This document shows positions 11,655-23,755 of a stretch of 64,000 nt of DNA, piece after piece. Within the stretch, counting starts at the first letter, position 1. Every line of letters starts with the position of its first letter. The DNA is from Rotaria macrura (lineage: Eukaryota > Rotifera > Eurotatoria > Philodinida > Philodinidae): NCBI GenBank assembly GCA_900239685.1, contig OENT01000088.1:62001-126000 (forward strand). Reading direction: 5' to 3'. The position numbers and the translations under genes were made by a program. The notes beneath the pieces were generated by a model that searched no databases, was not told the DNA's origin, and saw only the letters and a program-made list of their open reading frames with translations.

Positions 11655-14247
11655 AATACATGAGGTTGAATAGAGAAGCAATGTGCAAAATATTCTTTAG
11701 ATTCAGTGGCATAAAGAGCATTTTTTTAAGAATCAATGTTAACTATGCACACTCTTGGAATAGATATTTAAAAATTGAGATATCAATAGTAAGTTGTGAA
11801 TTTCGAATAAAGCATAAAAATGAATTCATTACAAAAATAATTAGACGATCGTCAGAGGCAAACTATATACTGAAATATTGAATATTTCGAAAATCAGTAT
11901 CATTTTCTCGTTTTGATAAACATCACATAAAATTGAAACAATTAGTCTTGAATAAATTGCAAAAATTGTGGAATAATGAATTTCTATGGGTTTGAATCAC
12001 AAGTTACACGAGATGATGACTGTTCTTATTTGGAAAAGATACAATATGAGGTGATCATCTTTCAATTTAACAACATCGGCACGTTGACAATGAATATTTC
12101 TACACTGTCTTCAACTTAATAAGCTTCATACGATTCGTTGTATTGATCTTGTAGATCATGTTCGATCTATTGATCAAACGACACATAATCACCTGAGCAG
12201 ATACTTATCAATTACCTATTATTAGGCGAAAACAAAACCATCCAAATCCGACTATTACCTACATACGATATTGTCAACACTTTTGATTGTTCTATGATAT
12301 ACGACATCGAAACGGAGCATAGGCCATTCACGAGTCGATTCAAACACTGAAAATTCTTCTTGCCACACATAATCGTAATCTTCCATAATAGATATTGTTG
12401 AATGATTATTGAAGGTCTTCTGAATATTCAGGATGAACAAAATCATTGCTTAAGTGATGTTCATAAAGCTTAGCAATTAACAAACTAATTGTGTTTCTTA
12501 TTCTACCAACTATGTTGTCAACATAATTTCTACGATTCATTTTACCCCTAGCTGCTTCCATGGATTATTTTAGACATTTGAATTATAAAGCAATCTATTT
12601 AGTAAATCTCTTTGTGATTTCGTGTTGCATATTCACTTTAGATAAAGAGTATGTAGTCAAGAAACACTTGCATTCAGTTACAAACGTGCCTAGTACGATG
12701 ACAACCAATATAGCGGAAACACTGTTTATCATTTGGTACAATATTTGATCCCGTTTTCAAAAGAAAAAGACCAACTTGTGACAATTTTATTTTCATACTA
12801 TTACCTATTTCAGAAACATATGTGATGACCTCTGCAGAACACATCAAATGCATTGAGCAAATTTCTAATGTTTTACTTGTTTGATGAAATGTCATTTCAT
12901 TACAGAGTCTTAATGCCAGTTGAATGAATAAGTAGTAACATTGTGCAACTAACTCGCTGAAGAAACGAAAGTACTGTGCTCAATACACAACAAACACACA
13001 CAAAACTGATTCTGGTAGTTAAATATGATTTTAAGTGTGAAAACATGAGAACATCTTTATTGTTCTTAACCTGGATATATCAAGATATTCGTTGAATTAA
13101 TCATCCAATTCGTTTTATATGAAATCCTAACAATGATCCTGTGCCAGAATCATCATACATCTATCATTTTATTATTGAGAATTTTCAATTTCTCTCTCGT
13201 ATATTTTTTGTTAAAATAGAGCAGATGTGTTGGATTCGAATATTCCTTTCGTGAAAAATGATAAAGACAAAACAGCAATTGAAAGATGGAAGATTTACCG
13301 AGGAAAATCTATGGTTCTTCAAGATTGCGAATGACCGCCATGGCAACGCTAAAATTTGATTTCTCCTTTGCTATTTCATGAATCCAAGAAGCAGAAATTT
13401 CACTTAAACTGTATACATGTGACACAAATTCTATGAATCTGCTAAGTTGATTAAAGTAAACAATATGAATATTCAATAGTCTTACAATAGAATCGTTTCA
13501 AATGAACATCAGTAGTGGTGACCGGTTTTTTTAAACTTATAGCAAAAATAAAAGAAACTTCTCAATCATCAGTTGTCCTTACAATTACGTCTTTTATAAA
13601 TGTGACTGTTCTCACGATAGATAACACTCGCGATTAATTCGAATGATTTTCTCGCATATTATTATCCAGACGGATACTAGTATTCATACATAAATATGCC
13701 AAGAATTTGACGATAAATTCTACTTGTTCAAAGACTTCTAAATCAATAGACAAACTTAACAGTAAAGAATACAACCAATATGTTGTAGATGTAAGTAGAA
13801 ACGAAAATGTGAATGTAAACATAGAAATCACAGTCAAATTAAAAATCTGGCATGCACATTTTCAGATAATCACTTCATAACTGAATCATTACTTATTACC
13901 CATACGTTGAATATCTAACTGAAGACAAAAATTTCCTTGTCCATGTACAATAATTTTCGTTGATAGTAGAAAATAAAAGTAAGTAGTGTCTGTTTACACT
14001 AATAGTACTATCAGATTGTGAAGAAATTTTATGTTTTAATTAGGATTTCGTTAGTAATTATTCTTGTATTACCGATGTAATTCGTAGTTGAGCAGTCAAT
14101 TTTTTAGTTCTTTTATATTAAGAAAAAAAGTAACGAGGTGAATTATGAAGTAAAAGCAAAACAAAGCGAATTAGAACAAACTGATTTGTACATAAAATAA
14201 AACTTACTTCTCTCTGACTATTCGAAAAGTCTACATGAATAATAAGT

Positions 14248-14253
14248 TTTATT
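14248..14253 (-). terminator. Possible polyadenylation signal for MVB12
   Basis: TTTATT on the + strand is AATAAA on the minus strand, about 255 bp past the MVB12 stop. Other A-rich variants lie nearer, so the site is tentative. Confidence 0.35.
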
Positions 14254-14280
14254 GTCAAATATGTATGTATTAATATCGAT

Positions 14281-14283
14281 ACA

Positions 14284-14314
<31 letters not shown>
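14281..14314. repeat. (AT)n microsatellite
   Basis: Two (AT)n runs separated by ATAC, in the 3' flank of MVB12. Confidence 0.9.
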
Positions 14315-14509
14315 TTCTGGTACGCATGAGATAAACGAAAAAGAACGCTTTAAGACAAATATTTCTAGTCAAGAGAAGCAAAGAACAAGCGAGAAATAAT
14401 TAGAAGATTGGACTGGTTAATATAAGCATGCATTCGTGTCATTCTCCACAAGGTATGATGTGGACGGATAAGTTTGATTTCGTTTTTCTTGAAAAATCGT
14501 GAAAAAATT

Positions 14510-16227
14510 TTAAATTGATGATCTTTCAACACTAAAATCATAATTAAAATTTTGTTCAATATCATAAGGTGATAAAATTTTAAATGAATTTAGACCAGAT
14601 AAATCATTTCCTGTAGGTTTGCTGTTATTTGGCATCAGATATTTTGGATTCATTTGAAATGGTACACCATCGAGAATTTCTTTTTCATCACTTTTCTTTG
14701 TTAAAGTATACGTGTATGCACAATCAAGTGACTGATACTGTTGTGTGTGTAGTTGCTGCTGCTGTTGAGGAGACATTGAATATAATGAAGGATTGATTGG
14801 ATTGGGATAAACATTTGACTGTGCTTGAGGTACTGGTGGTGCAGAACGAAATGCTGGCACAGTGCTGCCTTTAATGCACATCATTAATCCATTTATATCA
14901 CCGATGAGAGTATGAAGTGCTGGTGGACGTTTTGAACGATAAAGAAATAAAATATTACATATACATGGCATACCAGCTTGTCGTTCAGTCATTTTAACAC
15001 AAATCAATCGTTTAACTGTTCCTTTTTCGTTTGTGTCTCGTGTCTGTGCTAGCACTTCATAATTGGCAGGTGGACTTTCACGTTCATTTATAAGTTTTAT
15101 ATCTTCAAGTACGAGTGTTTTACTATCAGGTGTTGGAACTAAACGAGTTATGCATAAAAAACGATCTTTACGTTCAAGTATTGAATCAGCCATGAGATCA
15201 GCATCACGATTTGTATCATCAGAAGCTAAAAATATTAATGAAAATATTATTGTAACATTGCCTTTAGTGTCTATTTTTGATAAATATAATGGAATAGGTT
15301 CAAAATAAATTACGAATAAATCTGAATTCATTTCAACAGTTGAACGGGATTAATGTGGACAAGAGACGTGTATAATTTATTTAGTATATTCGATTCATTG
15401 AGAAAATAGTTCAAGTATTAAGGTTTAATCATTAAGGAAACTTCATATGTGATTCAACTTTGTTTTTCGATTGCTCACTTAATGATACTAAAACCTTTCA
15501 ACCTATACACTGTTAGAAATTTTTAAATTATGAGCAGGTTTCAGATTCAGATGACTGAGCAGGTATTTGTATTTATTAATATTTAACGAGAAAATGTTCA
15601 ATGTATTAAACAGAATAGACGATGCATCATTTTCACTCGATAGCAAAAGCATTTACTTGGCTTCATTCAAACATTGAGCAGAATATATTTTGTTGTAAAC
15701 ACATGAACATTTCTATGGCAATATATGTATATGTCATGAGTCGAATTAAAAGTCGATTGGATAAAGTTCTTATTCTAAAATTTTCTATCATTCATTATTC
15801 GTTGTTCTTTATTAGAATCAACAAAGAAGTTAACAACGAACTCAATGACTTCTATTCGAATTTCAAATGAATATTTTAAAAATAAGTACGACTGACTTGT
15901 TTCTCTCGACACAAAACTTGAAATGAGAAACTAGAAGAAAAAGGCAACTACTATAGAAGAAAGGCGATGCCTGGTTTAGAAAATCCTTCAGCAAGTAACT
16001 CATTCGAATATTTTCAGTTGGTAGCTCATCAAAATTTGATTTCTTATCAATACTCTCGTGTGTAAAAAAGCATTCTAAATGAATTCTGCAATGAGAATCA
16101 GATATAGGAAATATTTAATGAAAATTCATTTTTCCTTACCTTTTCTAATACAAATATAACCTGTTGGTACATTGTTCGGCTTTGATATTAAACATATACC
16201 TGTTATTGGTAGATTTGTATCATTCAT
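14510..16227 (-). CDS. MVB12: ESCRT-I subunit MVB12 (FAM125 family, MABP + UMA domains)
   Basis: Two exons on the minus strand, 16227-16140 (starts MNDTNLPITGICL) and 15225-14510, give 267 aa. The long exon stays open in frame upstream of 15225, but that extension is intron: a tttttag acceptor ends at 15226, and the upstream exon supplies the missing start of the MABP domain and ends at a gtaagg donor. Residues about 5-150 are a MABP domain (NRDADLM, ERKDRFLCITR, RLICVKM, LIGDING). A Pro/Gln-rich linker follows (about 160-195). The C-terminus (DGVPFQMNPKYL ... YDIEQNFNYDFSVERS) is the UMA box that contacts the rest of ESCRT-I. By family it works on endosomes, sorting ubiquitinated receptors into multivesicular bodies with TSG101, VPS28 and VPS37. 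Vertebrate MVB12A and MVB12B share this layout, so the paralogue is not assigned. Confidence 0.92.
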
Positions 16228-16683
16228 TGTTAGTATTATTGCAGATTCTCGCTTTTATTTACAATTAATTTTTAGAGAATAAACAAAAAAAATTCTACTA
16301 TGTAATATCAAATTCTAAAAGTACAAAAAAGCAAAATTTTCGAGTTGTTTTCTTTTTTTTGACACCATGTTCACCCTCTATAAAAAAAATCTATAAACGC
16401 TATATCAGGGCGATGACGCATCGAGTCGAGTCTAATTGGTTAAAAAAAAATTTTTTCATGATTCGACAAAATGAATTTCATCAGATTTGAAGAAAAACAT
16501 CTTGCCCAATTTTGCTGAAATTTTTTTTAAAAACTTTCCTCTATCACATTTATTTATCTTCTATTTCTAAATATTTTCTAGCCAATCATATTTATCATTG
16601 CTCTATGTGTTCCCATAAAAAATAAACAAATATTGTTAAGAAAGTTTGTCACTATCTTCGTAGATTAATCAAACAGACTTAAT
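16228..16683. promoter_or_regulatory. Divergent intergenic promoter region, MVB12 / ELP3
   Basis: The start codons of MVB12 (minus) and ELP3 (plus) face away from each other across 456 bp, so both promoters must lie here unless there are unseen upstream exons. The stretch has long T/A runs and no clear TATA box. A cgtag acceptor-like site near 16662 could be a 5' UTR or trans-splice acceptor for ELP3. Confidence 0.5.
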
Positions 16684-19600
16684 ATGGGGAAACAAAAAGG
16701 TAGAATGTCAAAAGAATTGATCTTACAAGAAATTTATATATTTCCAATTTTTAGGAAAAACTGCGTCAACACATGAATTAATGTTAAACACTATATCTGA
16801 TGTTGTTAAGCAACTAATTGACGCATATGAACAAGGAAAAGAAATAGACTTAAATAAGTAAATGAAAATAAAAATTTAGTTCAGTAGAATATACAAAAAA
16901 AAACTTATATTTTCCGTTCAATTTCACTAGAGTTAAATGTAAAGCATCAGCTAAATATGGACTTGGTTTACAGCCACGTTTAGTTGATATAATTGCCGCC
17001 ATCCCCGAATCATATAAAAAAGTGCTTCTACCAAAAATCAAAGCTAAACCAGTTCGAACAGCTAGTGGTGTAAGATTGTTTCATTAAAATGTCTTGTATT
17101 ATTTTTGTTTTTTAATTAGATCGTTGTTGTTGCTGTTATGTGTAAACCACATCGATGTCCACATATTGCTATGACTGGTAATATATGTGTATATTGTCCT
17201 GGTGGACCAGATTCAGATTTCGAATATTCGACACAATCTTATACAGGATATGAAGTAAATTTTATAAGAATATTTAATCAAAATTACTTTTTTTCTATAG
17301 AACGAACTATTCATAGACGTTTAGAAAAGATTTTTTTATCAACACATCGAGTTAATGCTCGATCGAAATGAAAATTTTGTTTGAAACGAATATTTTTGGT
17401 TTCAAAGAGGACATGCATTTCATAGGATCGCTTCGTTATTGTAACGATTACATTCGTAGAATGAAACGAAAAGCATGTGCATCTCAAACAGTGTCTTGTT
17501 TAGGGGAAGAAATAATGTATCATTTCATAAAAACTAGGGCAAAAATGAAATACGTTTATGAATTTAGTATCTCGTCACAGGCAGTATTTTAAGTGAGAAT
17601 CTATATTTTCAGAGTAATGTCCATTGTCTGATTATGGTGATAAAATCAATTTGAATACTAGTTACAAAACAATGTTTTTATTCTGGTGTTATGAATATTT
17701 CATCTAGCACAAGAATATCATAAAGTTGAGGGGATCTCGTACAGGTTCAACGTAGCGAACATAAATCTCTTTTAATCTTTTCACATTGTCATAATTGCAG
17801 TTTACTTTGAAGTTTTAATTGATAGTATGTTGTGATTTTTGTGAATATTCTATTTATAGATCTCACAAGAAAATTCAACTATCATGATATGGAAGTTAGT
17901 GTTTATTTCTGTTTTAGCCAACGTCAATGCGTGCAATCCGAGCACGCTATAATCCATATTTACAAACTAAACATCGTCTTGAACAAGTATGGCACATGTT
18001 TAATGTAATATCAACTTTACTTCAATCTTCTTCGTTTTGTAGTTAAAACAACTTGGACATAATATAGATAAAATAGAATTTATCGTTATGGGTGGAACAT
18101 TTATGTCATTACCAGAAACGTATAGAGACTATTTTATACGTAGTCTACATGATGCTTGTTCTGGTCATACAAGCAGTAATGTGAATGAGGCAGTCAAGTA
18201 CGAGAGTTTCTTTTTTTTTCGTTAATTCGTACGCAAACGAAGTTTTTTTCCTTTATTATCAATAGATATTCAGAATGCAGTAAAACCAAATGTATTGGTA
18301 TTACGATTGAAACTCGACCAGATTATTGTCTTAAAGTTCATTTGAGGTATGAATAACAGCAATAATTTCTATGTCTAGAAAAATTTCATTTTCTTTTCAA
18401 GTGATATGCTAGCGTATGGATGTACACGTCTTGAAATAGGTGTTCAAAGTGTGTATGAAGATGTTGCTCGAGATACAAACAGGTTAGTTCAGAGTATCAT
18501 CTCTATTAGTATTGTTCGCATACTTTAATTTGTTTTGACTTGAAAATGATGAAAACATTTGTATGTGATTGTGCATGAAATTAATTATACTCGAAAAAAT
18601 TTTAAATATGGTTCTCTTTAGTATGAAAGAAATCAAATAAGATCTAAAGAGTCAAAATTCGATATAATCAATTCGATTGAAAGAATATTGTTTTTGTTAA
18701 AATGAACTAGTATAATTTATTTCTTGATAGATTAAATACGTTACTTTGTTTTCAAAATATTGAAATCGATTCTTATATTTATGAAGAATATTTTATGAAT
18801 CCGAGCAATTTAAAAGAAATTGTCGAGATACTGTGGTTTAGTGCTGAAATCTAGAGAAGTTAAAATGTGCTCTTCCATATGATCTGATTTTCATCTTCTT
18901 TGTATATATAGTATTATCGCGTCAGTCTCCTGCACTCATATATATATACCCTTGCATCAGATAGACATTCAATAAAAACAAAACGGCCATGAGTCGTCAA
19001 AAAACTTTTCATCAGTTATTACTTGAATCTTAGTCAATGTACAGCTTCTAAGTATAACCGACCATTCAATAGCATCTTTTATTTATTCCTTAGTATTCAT
19101 TGTACTTGTGCTCCCATGACTAGAATTAAGAACCACTTACATAGAAATAGAATGAAGTTGTATTTTTTGTTAACAATAGTGAAACAGGCAAGTAATCAGT
19201 CTGCTAAAAGAGAAAACAAATGTTTCATCTAAGACAAACTGTTTCTTGCATGGAATACGACAGATCGTTGTCATAGAGAACACACTATCCATGTAATTGT
19301 GAAAATGTTTAATAAGAATTCTTATTCTTTTTTTTACAGAGGACATACTGTAAAAGCAGTGACTGAATCATTTCGTATGGCAAAGGATTCTGGTTTTAAA
19401 GTTGTTTCGCATATGATGCCCAATTTACCTAATGTTGATCTTGAACGTGATCTGTCTCAATTCAAAGTAATCTGACATCGTCCATTTTATTTTTCGTTGT
19501 TTATAACTGTATGCATGTTTATTTGCAAAGGAATTTTTTGAAAATCCAGAATTCCGTCCTGATGGTCTTAAACTATATCCAACGCTTGTCATTCGTGGCA

Positions 19601-20412
19601 CTGGTAACTCGTGTGATTTTCTTGAAAATTTCATTTCATCACTAATCTATTTGCTGTTTTGTTTCTTTTTTTTTTAAAAGGTCTCTATGAGTTATGGCGA
19701 ACGAATCGTTATGCAAGTTATCCTCCTTCAGTTCTGGTTGATTTAGTTGCACGAATACTAGCACTTGTCCCACCATGGACACGAGTTTATCGTGTTCAAC
19801 GTGATATACCAATGCCACTTGTTACATCGGGTGTTGAACATGGTAATTTACGTGAACATGCTTTAGCACGTATGCGTGATTTAAATCTGGAATGTCGCGA
19901 TGTTCGTACACGTGAAGTTGGTATACAAGAAATTCACCATAGAATAAAACCGGAACAGGTCGAACTCATACGACGTGATTATGCTGCGAATGATGGTTGG
20001 GAAACATTTTTATCATATGAAGATCCCGAACAAGATATATTAATTGGTTTATTACGTTTAAGAAAATGTACGAATGAAACATTTCGAAGTGAATTAAAAC
20101 GTGGACAAGTATCCATTGTTAGAGAACTACATGTTTATGGAAGTGTTGTACCCGTACATGCCAAGGATCCATCGAAATTTCAACATCAGGTTTGTAATTA
20201 ATATTCGGTTAGCAAGTTTCCTATTTTCAATTTCCTAATAGGGTTACGGAATGTTACTAATGGAAGAAGCTGAACGTATAGCATTGGAGGAACATGGATC
20301 ATGGAAGATAAGCGTTATTTCAGGCATTGGAACAAGAAATTATTATCGAAAACTAGGTTACGAACTTGACGGACCATACATGTCGAAAGCTATTGGTCCA
20401 GAACCGGTTTAA
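16684..20412 (+). CDS. ELP3: Elongator complex protein 3 (tRNA uridine acetyltransferase, radical SAM + GNAT)
   Basis: Twelve exons: 16684-16699, 16755-16857, 16931-17069, 17120-17254, 17918-17986, 18043-18197, 18266-18346, 18402-18482, 19340-19466, 19531-19603, 19681-20189, 20242-20412. They splice in frame to 552 aa; human ELP3 has about 547. Residues 94-112 carry the radical-SAM iron-sulphur cluster cysteines C99, C109 and C112 ([15 protein letters not shown]). The [15 protein letters not shown] and [14 protein letters not shown] motifs follow. The C-terminal acetyltransferase domain has the acetyl-CoA loop ([12 protein letters not shown], about 496-507) and the tyrosine pair in GTRNYYRK (about 530-531). 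By family it is the catalytic subunit of Elongator, making cm5U at wobble uridines of tRNA, mainly in the cytoplasm. The first exon is only 16 nt; introns 4 (663 bp) and 8 (857 bp) are much longer than the rest. The C-terminal tail (KAIGPEPV) differs slightly from vertebrates. The gene looks intact. Confidence 0.97.
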
Positions 20413-21051
20413 AATTATGTTTTGTTTTGTTTCTTCTTTTTTGTTACCTCTCATTATACATACCAGTATTTTTTTAAAACAGTTTTTCATATGTATGTTT
20501 TGTTGATTTATTCGTTAATGAACGTAAAAATTTTAAAAACAAACATATATCTCTTGTTTTCTTTGAAAAATAATTTCTATATTGGTAAAGTGTAGAGGGT
20601 GAAAATCACAATATCAAACGATTTATTTTCTTCTCCGTATCTTTCTTTTTCTCTCTGCTTTCATATAAGTCGGCAAGCAAACTAAGTGCGCATGATATCA
20701 ATGTAGCCCACGTTTTCCTCTGAACACAAAGAAAAAAAAGAAAGGGAGGGAAAGAGAAAGAGAGAGAGAGAGAGAGGAATGCAGTTATGCCTCGTCATCT
20801 AGTCGTTCCGTACTGTACATATTAGTGGAGGCTACTAACATTAACAAATCTTCGTTTATTTATTTTCTCATATACACCCTCTATTGAATTCACACATTCA
20901 AATCGAAATGTAAATGTATATTCATACATTGAAAATTAAGTTTATTTATCTATATTAAGCGCCAAAAAGTCTATGATGATGATGTTCTTTTTTTTTGGTT
21001 AGTATCTATCCACATTGATTAGTAAGTTGATATTATTTATAGATATTCTGC
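20413..21051. other. Intergenic between ELP3 and the RGG-protein gene
   Basis: No gene seen. It contains an A/G-rich tract ending in (AG)n at about 20735-20776, likely in the promoter or 5' region of the downstream gene. A 3' splice-like site (ttatttatag ending near 21042) lies just before the next start codon, so a 5' UTR intron or trans-spliced leader is possible. No clear AATAAA for ELP3 was found. Confidence 0.5.
20757..20776 (+). repeat. (AG)n purine microsatellite
   Basis: Run of about eight AG units at the end of a longer purine tract upstream of the RGG-protein gene. Confidence 0.85.
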
Positions 21052-23173
21052 ATGTATAATCAACGGAATAATAACGCCCAATTGGATGATGATGGTCGGG
21101 GACCACCACAGCCAAGATTCCATCGTTCACGAAATTTCTATCGCAAACGACCTGGTTTGAAAAAGATGAACTCATAATAATTATTTATGCGTATTATGAT
21201 TGAATAGGTAGTGGACGTCAAAATCAAGATTTAGGTGAAGATGAAAATCGCGTATCAAATGATGATGACACGCAACGATCAAATTATTCTGATGAAAATA
21301 ACTATCATGATCAGGAACCCATGAATAATTTTCCTGGTAAGCTAGCTTTAAAATAAAAATTTCTTGTGATTTTTATTTCTAAATTATTGTTTACTGTAGG
21401 TCGTGGTCGAGGTGGTTATCGAGGTTTTCCACGTGGTCGTGGCCGAGGTAGGATAAACATTACGTACGTTGGATGCACGTTAATGTGTTTTAGGTCGAGG
21501 ACGTTTTAATCGTGGTGGACCATTCTATGGAAACTTTCCTCGAGATTTTTCACCCTATTCTGGTTTCGTAGATGGGCCCAGAGGCAATTATGGACCACCC
21601 GGTGGTAAGTAAAATATTTATCATGTTTGGATTAATCTTAGTTTTCTTACAATCAAGGATACTATGACCCTCCACCTCCAGTCTATGGTCCACCATTCCG
21701 TGGTCGTGGTTATCATTCAACAGGCGGTTATGGTCCACATGATGATCTACCCGAACAAGATGGTTTCAATGAATATCAACCACGTGGTTATTATCGAGGT
21801 TTTCGTCGGGGTCGTGGTCGTGGTCGTGGTCGTGGTCGACGTTTTGGATCAGGAAGAGGAGGAGGAGCAGGACGACCAATACAGAATGAAAAGTATGCTT
21901 TCAATTAAAACTATTTTTTCTTATTTTCTACAAAAAAATCGATTCATGTATTTTTAAGTGCTGATATTAATCAAAAAGATAATGGTGATAATAATAACAA
22001 TAATGATCAACAACAAGTTGATAGTGGTGAGAATAGTGCGAACAAAAATGTACGACGTAATTCCAATCGTCGACGACGTCGCCCACGAACAAACGATGAA
22101 GGTTCGGCAACCGAACAACAAAATGACGGGTAAATAATTTTACAACAAGACTATATTTTAAAATTGACTATCTACTTAAAGTGCTGTTAATGATGACCAA
22201 CAACACGATGAAAATAAAGGTTCCGCTCGTCAACAACGTAAACAAAATAATCGTCGGTATGTAAAACATGATGAATTATTTCTTTTCATTATAAGTGTAT
22301 TGAATATTCAGACGACGTCGTAATACCAATGCTAGTCACAGTGGCGCAGAAACCGAAGAACGTAAGAAATATTTTGTTTTCTTTTAGCAATAATGACTTT
22401 ATCGATATGTATTTTCAATTGTTTTCGGATTTTAGAACAACCTCGAAAGCCTAGAGATGATGAAACCATAGTTAAATATGTTGTTCGCAATATGGTTAGT
22501 AAAGTAGCTCGTCGTCTAGCACCGAAAAATCATCGTCGAAGTCGAACGAATCCCAAAGAAACTGGTGCAACGAACGATAATCATCAAAATGATAATCAAG
22601 ATAATGCTGATGTCGATCAACCACAGTCAGGATATGTACGACGTGGTCGTGGTCGATGGGGTGGTGGTCGAGGTGGTAGTGGTTACTTTATGGAGCAAGG
22701 TAAGATAGAATTGCATTAGTGTTTTTCATCGATTTAAATGTTCCTTTTACAATCAGGCTACTATGATCCATATGGTATGTCACCTTACTATTATGGAGGA
22801 TATTATGGGTATGGTGGACGAGGATATCGTGGTCGTGGTAAGTGGCATTGTTAATGGCATTCATATTTAGGATGGGTTTTTTTAGGTCGTGGTCGCGGTG
22901 GACGTGGCCGTGGACGATTTCGTCACCGAGGTAAAACCGATCAAGTGGTTTTTTTTTCATACATACATTAAGATTTTCTTTCTTTTTGCTTCTGAAGGAT
23001 TCAATAAAGAAAATCAACAGCCCCATAACGATCAACAAAATAACAGTGAAGAAGGAAAAACCGGAGAATCAAATTCAGCCGGCGATGTTCCTCAACCTCC
23101 ACAGAGTAAAACAACAAACGATGAACAAGTCGATGAATCTACAGCAGCTGGTGACGACTCCAGACAACAATAG
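21052..23173 (+). CDS. RGG/RG-rich, low-complexity RNA-binding-type protein
   Basis: Twelve exons (21052-21154, 21208-21336, 21400-21447, 21494-21604, 21658-21892, 21959-22129, 22182-22256, 22312-22361, 22436-22699, 22757-22837, 22886-22930, 22998-23173) join in frame to 495 aa. The protein is almost wholly low-complexity. Arg-Gly/Tyr-rich blocks (GRGRGG, YRGFRRGRGRGRGRGRR, GGYYDPPPP, YDPYGMSPYYYGGYYGYGGRG) alternate with acidic, Asn/Gln-rich linkers and strongly basic RRRRR patches. One segment looks ordered, about residues 309-335 (ETIVKYVVRNMVSKVARRL), an amphipathic helix. No RRM, KH, zinc-finger or cold-shock domain is present, although the alternating acidic/basic tail recalls Y-box proteins. 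RGG proteins usually bind RNA and are arginine-methylated in granules; that role is inferred from composition only. AATAAA follows at 23241. Confidence 0.82.
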
Positions 23174-23240
23174 ACGAATTGCTTCCTATCTTTTCTTTTT
23201 CGTTTCCCAACTTTCCCAAGATTTTTTTTTTTCGTTTGAG

Positions 23241-23246
23241 AATAAA
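23241..23246 (+). terminator. Polyadenylation signal AATAAA for the RGG-protein gene
   Basis: Canonical hexamer 68 bp after the stop, followed by T-rich sequence. Confidence 0.7.
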
Positions 23247-23587
23247 GCTTTGTTTCTTTTACTGCTGTTGTTCTTGCGTTCATCTTTATCATCCAACAAA
23301 AGTTCTTTTTTTCCGGTGTTATGTTTTAACTTGTTTTTTTTTCTTGCTGTGTATCTGTGTTCTTTTTGATTTACTCTGTCTGTCATCATCTGTAGACAGT
23401 ATTAAACTCATCCATATGACTTAGCTCTGTACGTTTGTGTGCGTGTTTTTCTTCTATTTCATATGTAAATGTTTGTCCATCTCTATTCTATTGTTTGAGT
23501 CATTCTTGATTCTAATATCATACTAGAAATAAGATTGATCATCAGTACACAACAGCCAAGACTAGTTGTTTTTTCTTCTTTTCTGTC

Positions 23588-23593
23588 TTTATT
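23588..23593 (-). terminator. Polyadenylation signal for WDR92
   Basis: TTTATT on + (AATAAA on the minus strand) about 165 bp past the WDR92 stop. Confidence 0.5.
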
Positions 23594-23755
23594 CGTTCTT
23601 TTGTCTCTCGTTTGAAATAAAAACAAGAAAACAACAAAAACTGACGAAAAAAAAACGAATACATGGATGAATATGGAACATTTGTTGTTTTTTTTTCTTG
23701 AAAAACGATCAAGCATAACAATGCAAAATAGAAGTAAAAACATATAGATGAAAGA

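Larger units (their letters stand above)
9840..14509. other. Intergenic, no gene recognised
   Basis: Contains the polyadenylation signal at 10045 and, near the right end, the 3' flank of MVB12. Reading frames of 60-90 codons in this stretch have no recognisable domains or splice partners. A compact near-palindrome sits at 11611-11654. Confidence 0.6.
23174..23755. other. Convergent 3' region between the RGG gene and WDR92
   Basis: The two genes converge here with 582 bp between stop codons. The sequence is T-rich and then A-rich, consistent with two 3' UTRs. Frames on both strands are low-complexity artefacts. Confidence 0.6.

Noticed and set aside
15226..15331. Start of MVB12 at the first ATG of the long open frame (15331)
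   Set aside because: This stretch is intron: it ends in a tttttag acceptor, and the exon at 16140-16227 supplies the conserved MABP start in frame.
17368..17592. 74-codon frame in the fourth ELP3 intron
   Set aside because: The protein match passes directly from the exon ending at 17254 to the exon starting at 17918; nothing in between fits the family.
21052..23173. Y-box protein (cold-shock domain) identity for the RGG gene
   Set aside because: The alternating basic/acidic tail is similar, but no cold-shock domain is encoded in any exon or in the 640 bp upstream.
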